Positions 1 to 5,600 of a DNA stretch of 6,898 nt are shown here, piece by piece (positions within the stretch are counted from its first letter, which is position 1; each line of letters begins with the position of its first letter). Both the position numbers and the translations under genes were made by a program. The notes beneath the pieces were generated by a model, which was not told the origin of the DNA, did not search any database, and saw nothing but the letters and a program-made list of their open reading frames with translations. This DNA comes from Candidatus Pacearchaeota archaeon (GTDB taxonomy: Archaea; Nanoarchaeota; Nanoarchaeia; Pacearchaeales; GW2011-AR1), in NCBI GenBank assembly GCA_002690445.1, contig NZER01000137.1, forward strand, positions 1 through 6,898. Direction: 5' to 3'.

Positions 1-21
1 CTCCTTACATCGCTTTCCCAT
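1..21 (-). CDS. Possible start of a minus-strand gene running off the left edge
   Basis: On the minus strand an ATG at 21 is preceded by a good Shine-Dalgarno-like GGGGAG about five bases upstream (plus-strand 26-32) and opens MGKRCKE before the window ends. The basic start would suit a small ribosomal or RNA-binding protein, but seven codons cannot identify it. A weak AT-rich box near 75-83 (minus GTAAAAT) could be its promoter. The case rests only on the ribosome binding site and start codon. Confidence 0.3.
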
Positions 22-184
22 TTTGCTCCCCAGAATCTATGATCAGTTGCAAATTTCCTATGTTCTGTTCAGTATTTTACGATGTGAGAAAAGAAATTGG
101 GCATTCATAAAAATGTGTGCGAGAGCTGAAGCCGACAGGCGGAGCTCGAGCTGAAGTTTGATCGTAATAAATCATTTTAAGGTA

Positions 185-196
185 GGACATATGTCC
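185..196. repeat. Perfect 12-bp palindrome GGACATATGTCC
   Basis: GGACATATGTCC reads the same on both strands. A fully symmetric 12-mer in an intergenic region could be a dimeric regulator site, but there is one copy only and no promoter in a clear position next to it. Confidence 0.3.
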
Positions 197-282
197 CCTG
201 CGTGCACAAGTTTTGACCAGTATCTCCGATACTTATAAATCAATTTTGGAATTCCTAAATTTTGGGGGGTTGGGAAAAAATT

Positions 283-377
283 TCACTCTTGACAAACTAA
301 ACACCCTATTCCAAGAGTGAATCGCGAGTAGAACAAATTGCTCTTGACAATTTTCTTCCACAATTACAAGAGTGAAT
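283..377. repeat. Two inverted-repeat units phased by 55 bp
   Basis: Unit 1 has TCACTCTTG at 283-291 facing CAAGAGTGA at 312-320, a perfect 9-bp dyad with a 20-nt spacer. Unit 2 has CTCTTGACAA at 341-350 facing CAAGAGTGAAT at 367-377. Both the left arm (286 and 341) and the right arm (312 and 367) recur at exactly 55 bp, while the spacer between the arms has diverged. A related dyad lies at 413-430. On the minus strand unit 1 is followed by a run of six T (275-280), so it may act as a back-up terminator; repeated operator sites are the alternative. Confidence 0.6.
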
Positions 378-404
378 TATGAGTGATGTGAATTCCAAAA
401 TAGT

Positions 405-430
405 AAAAACTCATCAGAGATACTCTTGAT
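405..430 (-). terminator. Hairpin plus T-run after the Ig-like protein gene
   Basis: Reading the minus strand, ATCAAGAG (430-423) pairs with CTCTGAT (419-413) with one bulge across a three-base loop. GAG and a run of five T (409-405) follow. It begins 22 nt past the stop codon of the 453-1739 gene, a fitting place for termination. Archaeal terminators often need only the T-tract, so the hairpin may be incidental. Confidence 0.4.
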
Positions 431-452
431 AAAACACATCATATGCAACTCA

Positions 453-1739
453 TCACCGCCGCAACCTCTTCCTCAAAAAGAAAAACCACAACAAATTAAT
501 TAAAACCAATGTCACAATTCCTATTACCAAAACAACCACAAGTGTATTGCCTCCACCTTCTGAATCTGCAGAAATAACATAACCCAAACCAATAATCCCT
601 ATCTTGTTCTGCTCAACTTTTAATTTCAAATCATTAGGAATACTAACATCACCATATTTCAAATAAACTCGGGTATCATAAGTTCCCGCCTTAACCCCCG
701 AAGTATCCCAATAAGAAATCATGACTTCCTTGCTCAATGCAGGAATAATATATTCCGGCGACTTAAAATCTGCTGATACCTCTCCATCCTTATTATAAAC
801 TTCTGTCTGAGTATAAGCTCCCCTGATTGGCTCACTCCACTTATTCTCAACCAACATCTCCAGCTTAGCAATATCTCCTAAACTAAAATCTCTAACATCA
901 ATTCCCTGCAAATCCAGCACTTCACTCCCCACATTAAACCCCCCCTCCAACTGAACAACCTCGCCATCATAAATCAATGTAGCCAAGGCCCGATAAGCTC
1001 CAACAGGAACATCAGCCTCCCACTTATAAACAATCTCTCTCCTCGCCCCGCTATCAACAGAAATCTCATTTGTATTAAAACTATCCACCTTCTCCCCCAT
1101 CTTATTATAAATATCAACATTCGCCTTCACAGAAACTAAATCAAATTCCCCCCGCGACAAAACCGGGATAACAAAAACAACTTCATCGCCTTGATTTGCA
1201 TTAATAATATTCAATGTTGCTTCCGCATATTTCCCAGGATAAGGCACCTGAACATAAAGTTGAGTTACAACAGCCAACGCCGCTCCAATAAACGCTTCGC
1301 TTGTTCCAGATTTTCCAGGCAGCTGCATCACAACAACCTCCCCTATATGCAGCCCCGGAGAAAGTTTTGCCGGCAAATTAACATTATAAGACAACTGCCT
1401 CGATTCTTCACTAGCTGACATCTGAAAGGTATTTTCACTAACTCCGATACTTGCATTAAGCTCCCCTTGCACATAAACAACAATACTCATATCTTTTCCC
1501 TCAGAATTTAAAACAGAAAATCCAACCTCCCTCTGAAATCCAGGCTCAAAATCAATAGTTGTCCTCGCCGGAGTAATTCCAAGAGCTGAGACATTTGCTA
1601 CCAGCATAATTCCGATTAATAAAATCATAGCTAATTCTATAAGCTGAAAAAAGCTATTTTGATTAATCTGCTCATCTCTATCTAGGATGGGTGGATGGGA
1701 AAACCTCCCAACAAACCTACCCCACATTTTCCTAACCAT
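453..1739 (-). CDS. Membrane-anchored Ig-like extracytoplasmic protein
   Basis: I do not recognise a named family. The reading frame opens at a TTG at 1793, but ATG at 1739 is the better start: it overlaps the stop of the upstream gene by 8 nt (ATGGTTAG), follows a G-rich stretch and gives 428 residues. The N-terminus is basic, followed by a hydrophobic segment (QLIELAMILLIGIMLVANVSA) that can be a signal peptide or anchor. The centre is all-beta in appearance, with at least two Ig/CARDB-like sandwich repeats (for example motifs ending in GAYRALATLIYDGE and AGTYDTRVYLKYGD). A C-terminal transmembrane helix (VVVLVIGIVTLVLINLLWFF) ends in the basic tail RKRLRR. The layout implies most of the chain lies outside the cell, held at the C-terminus. 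Overlap with the 1732-2232 gene implies co-translation and perhaps a shared complex. Function unknown. Confidence 0.88.
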   Translation of the reverse strand: MVRKMWGRFVGRFSHPPILDRDEQINQNSFFQLIELAMILLIGIMLVANVSALGITPARTTIDFEPGFQREVGFSVLNSEGKDMSIVVYVQGELNASIGVSENTFQMSASEESRQLSYNVNLPAKLSPGLHIGEVVVMQLPGKSGTSEAFIGAALAVVTQLYVQVPYPGKYAEATLNIINANQGDEVVFVIPVLSRGEFDLVSVKANVDIYNKMGEKVDSFNTNEISVDSGARREIVYKWEADVPVGAYRALATLIYDGEVVQLEGGFNVGSEVLDLQGIDVRDFSLGDIAKLEMLVENKWSEPIRGAYTQTEVYNKDGEVSADFKSPEYIIPALSKEVMISYWDTSGVKAGTYDTRVYLKYGDVSIPNDLKLKVEQNKIGIIGLGYVISADSEGGGNTLVVVLVIGIVTLVLINLLWFFFLRKRLRR

Positions 1740-2232
1740 CCTGCCCCCCAACAAATTTACTTCCCTCTGCTTCAATTTCTTCACCCACTCCAACTTTCAC
1801 ATTTCCAACTAACTCTGTACCATTATAAACATCAACTTTCAAATTAACACTCCCAGCATTCACCACCCCAAACCGCCCCGCCGCCACACCCCCCAGCTTC
1901 TTCAACTTCAACTCCACTTCTGAATTAATAGTCAACTGCCGAACCTCACTCCCCCAAACCCCAACTGCCTTCCAATAATAATCACCTGGCTTCAGATTAA
2001 TTTCCAGCCCTTCTTTAACAACATATTCATCAGGAGTTGTAAAATCTAAATTATCATCAATCAAAATCCTGTCTGCCTTTTCAATTTCAAAAAGCACATT
2101 TGTCTCTACTGTCTCAAACTCATCAACCGGCGCAATAATCAGCGGACGCGAATAACCAACTAAAATAATCAGCCCAATCACAGTCACAGCTATCAAAACC
2201 ATATCAATTTTGAATATGTGTTTATTTTCCAT
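1732..2232 (-). CDS. Single-pass membrane protein with extracytoplasmic beta domain
   Basis: A 166-residue protein of unknown function. Residues 11-30 (MVLIAVTVIGLIILVGYSRP) form one hydrophobic helix after a short basic start, so the rest should sit outside the membrane. The outer part begins APVDEFETVETNVLFEIEKAD and contains a PGDYYWKAVGVWGSEVRQLTI stretch, typical of small PEGA or fibronectin-like sandwich domains in which a ligand or sugar-exposed strand is described as 'given'. A second Gly/Val-rich half (residues about 115-160) resembles another strand set. The start at ATG 2232 has only a weak CGGAA before it. Because a TATA-like box lies just 11-18 nt upstream, ATG 2202 (Met11, directly before the helix) is an alternative start. 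The stop overlaps the start of the next gene, so the two form a two-gene operon. Confidence 0.85.
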   Translation of the reverse strand: MENKHIFKIDMVLIAVTVIGLIILVGYSRPLIIAPVDEFETVETNVLFEIEKADRILIDDNLDFTTPDEYVVKEGLEINLKPGDYYWKAVGVWGSEVRQLTINSEVELKLKKLGGVAAGRFGVVNAGSVNLKVDVYNGTELVGNVKVGVGEEIEAEGSKFVGGQDG

Positions 2233-2242
2233 TTCCGAAAGT

Positions 2243-2250
2243 TTTATATA
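2243..2250 (-). promoter_or_regulatory. TATA-like box upstream of the 1732-2232 gene
   Basis: The minus strand reads TATATAAA here in an AT-rich stretch. Archaeal start sites usually lie about 25 nt downstream, which would be near 2221-2224. That is inside the annotated gene and fits initiation at ATG 2202 better than at 2232. It supports separate transcription of the two membrane-protein genes from the winged-helix gene upstream. Confidence 0.45.
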
Positions 2251-2269
2251 TTATGCCTCCCTTGACAAA

Positions 2270-2356
2270 ATGTAAAGACTGGGTGGAGGACCTGTATCAA
2301 TAACCAAACTACAGGATAATCGCCGTTATCACTCCTCACAGAGTCTGTCTTTACAT
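2270..2356. other. Multi-stem palindromic element, possible structured RNA
   Basis: The ends ATGTAAAGAC (2270-2279) and GTCTTTACAT (2347-2356) are a perfect 10-bp inverted repeat. Inside them GTGGAGGA (2283-2290) pairs with TCCTCAC (2333-2339) with one bulged G. Inside that are two small hairpins, CCTGT/ACAGG (2291-2295 with 2311-2315) and ATAA/TTAT (2316-2319 with 2326-2329, loop TCGCCG). The nested plan is a branched fold on either strand. It is not a tRNA: there is no T-loop motif. It could be a small RNA, a leader or terminator between genes, or a MITE-like element; no target-site duplication is visible. Confidence 0.45.
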
Positions 2357-2392
2357 AACTTCCTCTTACAGAGTAATTAAAATCATTGCTTT

Positions 2393-2659
2393 TCATTTAA
2401 CTACCTCCCAATAACCTCCTCTTGCAAAACCAACTCTCTTTAACAAACCTCTTTGCTTCAGCTTTTCGATATTCCACTCAATTGATTTCTTTGTTAACTT
2501 ACCTTTGATAATCATCTCACTTTTGCTAATATATGGGTCATTTTTTATCAAATTAATTATGGTCCTTTCATTCTCAGAAATTCTTTCTACCCCCTTTTCT
2601 ACCCCCTTTTCTACCCCCTGTTTCTCCACTTCTTCTCTTTCTCTCATTTCTTTTTCCAT
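2393..2659 (-). CDS. Small winged-helix DNA-binding protein
   Basis: Frame extends to a GTG at 2719, but ATG 2659 is chosen because GGTGA (2665-2669) sits five bases before it and the surface-protein stop codon (2661-2663) is one base upstream. This gives 88 residues. Residues about 1-26 are charged, with a tandem EKGV repeat; about 28-88 form a winged helix-turn-helix (ERTIINLIKNDPYISKSEMI, then KKSIEWNIEKLKQRGLLKRV and GGYWEV). The ending 'L+KRVG...GGYWEV' is the C-terminal wHTH seen on AlbA_2/AAA_4 'RecG-like' regulators, where a T/V-EK-V linker also precedes it. Those proteins are several hundred residues long, so this is either a detached domain with its own role or a remnant. Placement after the surface-protein gene suggests co-expression, possibly autoregulation. 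Confidence 0.75.
   Translation of the reverse strand: MEKEMREREEVEKQGVEKGVEKGVERISENERTIINLIKNDPYISKSEMIIKGKLTKKSIEWNIEKLKQRGLLKRVGFARGGYWEVVK
2587..2620 (-). repeat. Three 12-bp tandem repeats encoding EKGV
   Basis: CTACCCCCTTTT occurs at 2587-2598 and 2599-2610, with a third partial copy at 2611-2619. Each copy is four codons, so the protein gains or loses EKGV without a frameshift. The C-run and T-run inside each unit make it prone to replication slippage. Confidence 0.85.
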
Positions 2660-2660
2660 A

Positions 2661-5600
2661 TTATTCACCCAAACTTGATGTAAACAAGATTGTAATATTC
2701 CTGTCTCCCGGACCCTCACTCTGAGGCGTATCTATAAAGATATCAATCTCAGCTGAGTCAGTAGCATCAGTATAATTTAATTCTGCAAGACTAACAAAAA
2801 GACTGCCTGTAATCGGCACCGGATTCCAAGTTGTATTTGATATACCCCAATTAAACGAAGCATTTTCCCCGCTCTTATTATCTACCTTAAACCTATAATA
2901 ATCACTCGTGCTTCCCTGACTACTCCACAACGCAGTAGAATTAACACTCACATTCACAAAAACAGTCCCATCATTCTGAATTACAAACGGCGGCGGCAAA
3001 TCATCAGTTGTATCATTTGACTCCAGCGGATTTATTGTCCCAAAATTAACTTCATAAACAGGCAAACTCACAACAAGCGAAGCCGAAATATTCACAGTCC
3101 AATTAGCAGACCACGAACCATTAATAAACCCATCATCAGCTCGCACAGTCCAATTATAATAATTACCAGCCCCATTATCTATCAAACACTGCAGATCAGC
3201 TGACGGAATATAAAATGAATCTGATTGCCCAACATCATACCGCTCATCAGAAGCACAAGCTAAACTTGAAATATTAATTTCATAAGTCATACTATCACTA
3301 TCAGCATCAGTTGCAGTCCAGTCAAACAACGGAGTCCTATTAGTAGTCTGGCTCCCGCTCGCCGGCTCAACAAGACTAATCACAGGTGGACTATTCAAAA
3401 TCGTCAGCGTAGTTGAATTATCAGACAAAGTATACTCAATCCCATCATACACTCTCATTGTACAATTCCACAAATCCCCTTTTGTCGTGTTTGTCGATTC
3501 CAAAGTCGCAATAAACAGCGTATTATTTGCATAACTTTCATTATAATCCACAGTTAAATCCAGAACAGAGTCATTATACCAATAAACAGTCACATTCAAA
3601 TCCTCATTATCAAGATCGCCAATTGTTGCAGAACAATACAAATCCTCATCAGTATAATTTGTATCTTCTGAACTATTAATTGAAACTTCTGGAGAAAGCG
3701 GCGCTGCATTAATTGTTATTGCTCTAACATCTGTCTGATTCCAACTCCCCGCATCATCTTTTGCAAATGCTTGATAAGTATAATCCTTCCCTGCATCCAA
3801 CCCCACATTCGGACTTTTTGACTGGTTCACATACAAATGCCAATCAGTCACATTATACTTCTTCAGATTCGCCATGTAACTCGCATTTATCTCTGCTGCT
3901 GTCAAGCTTCTGTTCCATATGCGGACTTCGTCTATTGTGCCGTTGAGAGGATAATTCCCGCCTCCTGGTTTTCCTAAATATAAAGATAAACTGAAATTTA
4001 AATTAGTTAAATTAGTTGAAGTAGAATCTACTAATATCCCATTTTCATAAAATTTCATACTTATATTAGTCACATCAGTACTATCTCTTTCCCAAGTTCC
4101 AACTAAATGATTCCAATTACCTTCAAATTGACTCTCACTTGCTGTTCCTTCAATAGTTACCTGATCACTGCCATTTCCTATCTTGAAATATGGCCTTGAA
4201 TATGATTCATAAATCCACATACCTTTTGCTGAGGATTCCCAATACGCGCCTGTATTATGCAAATTTAAGTAGACATCGGATATCGCAGTGCCAAATTCTG
4301 AACCTTTTGTCCAATTATTAGAATTTAGCCACAAAGCAAATGTTCCTGATTCATTTAAGTTGACCGAACTTATAGTAGAAGTTGAAATATCATCATTAAT
4401 TCCATCAAAACTATAACAATACCCATATTTACATCCCCCACTGCTTGTATTAACTCTTGCACCAGTCACAGTCCCATTATTGCTATTTCCACTCCAAACT
4501 GCCAACCCACCCCCTCCGCCCCGCCTCACCAACACAACATCATTTTCTACATCAACATCATAAATCTTACCTGAATACGGAACTTTCTCAATACTCTTAA
4601 CTCTAACAAGCTTATCCTCTGAATCCAAAAACCAGATTTCCTCACCTTTTTCAAAAGAAGAATAAACATTTGTAATCTTTTGTAAACCAAAAGATTTATA
4701 AATATCAACATATTTATGTTTACTAACATAATCAACAGGAGTTAAAATGGCAACTGTAACATTATCAATTCCAGAGGAATTAAAATCTAAAATGGATAAA
4801 CATCCAAGAATTAAATGGTCTGAAATATTTAGAAGAATGATAGATTCTAAAATAGAACAATTAAAAAGATTAGAAGGAGATAAACTATAAATGCCATCTG
4901 TTACTTTTGCAGTCTCTGAAAAACTTAAATCTGAAATGAAAGAATTTGCTTGGGTAAACTGGTCAGAACTTGCAAAACAAGAAGTACTTAGACAAGATGA
5001 AAGAGCAAAATTATTTGAAGAACTTGAAGAATTAACAAAAGATAGCAAATTAACAGACAAGGATTGTCTAAAATTTGCTAAACTTGTCAAAGAAAGATTT
5101 GCAAAGAATTCAGGAGAACAATAAATGAGATTAGTAACTGATGCTAACATAGCATTTTCATTATTAAAAAAAGGATCATTTACAAGAAGATTAGCACACA
5201 AATATTCATTAGATTTATATTCACATAGATTTATCTTAGAAGAATTAGAAGAACATTCTGATGAACTTTGCGAATTACTCCAAATTTCTGAAGACAAATT
5301 TGAAAGAATAAAAGAAATATTATCAAAATTAATCAACTTAAAAATTAAAGTCTCTCCACAACAATTAAATTGGGCTAGCTCATTAATATCAGATCCTGAT
5401 GATTCTTCATATCTTGCATTAGCACTTAAACTAAACTTTCCTATTTGGTCAGAAGATCTACATTTTAAAGAACAATCAGTTGTAGAAGTATTCACAACTA
5501 AAGAACTTAAAGAATTTCTTGAAGATGAATAAACTCTATGCTTCTCACTAACAACTATCTCACTCTCGATTCCACCTTCATCAACTATCTCAATCCTGTA

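Larger units (their letters stand above)
22..452. other. Non-coding region with dyads and palindromes
   Basis: No convincing gene lies here. The stretch separates the end of the Ig-like membrane protein gene (stop at 453-455) from the possible gene at the left edge. It holds a GC-richer patch at about 120-156 with GAGCTGAAG repeated at 123-131 and 148-156 and the palindrome AGCTCGAGCT at 143-152. It also has a perfect 12-bp palindrome at 185-196, a TATA-like CTTATAAAT at 232-240 on the plus strand with no gene after it, and a set of CTCTTG/CAAGAG dyads between 283 and 430. An RNA gene from 232-240 through the dyads is possible but nothing shows one. Confidence 0.5.

Noticed and set aside
2..163. 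Plus-strand frame open from the left edge to a stop at 161-163
   Set aside because: 53 codons with no recognisable domain, no visible start and competition with a better supported minus-strand start at 21; likely chance.
1191..1418. Plus-strand open frame of 75 codons
   Set aside because: Antisense shadow of the Ig-like membrane protein gene.
2270..2356. tRNA or box C/D RNA in the structured gap
   Set aside because: No T-loop or CCA-type acceptor pattern, and no RUGAUGA/CUGA pair in the right positions.
2587..2620. CRISPR-like short array
   Set aside because: 12-bp units are back to back with no spacers and are coding repeats.
3761..3946. Plus-strand open frame of 61 codons
   Set aside because: Antisense to LamG/Ig-like coding sequence, no ribosome binding site and no protein-like pattern.
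4876..5531. Residues 457-721 of the surface protein as a genuine Ser-rich intein domain or degenerate endonuclease
   Set aside because: Composition (Ser, Asn, Leu, Phe, Cys) is what antisense of Lys/Glu/Ala-rich genes gives, no endonuclease motif is present, and the plus strand shows three complete genes with ribosome binding sites.
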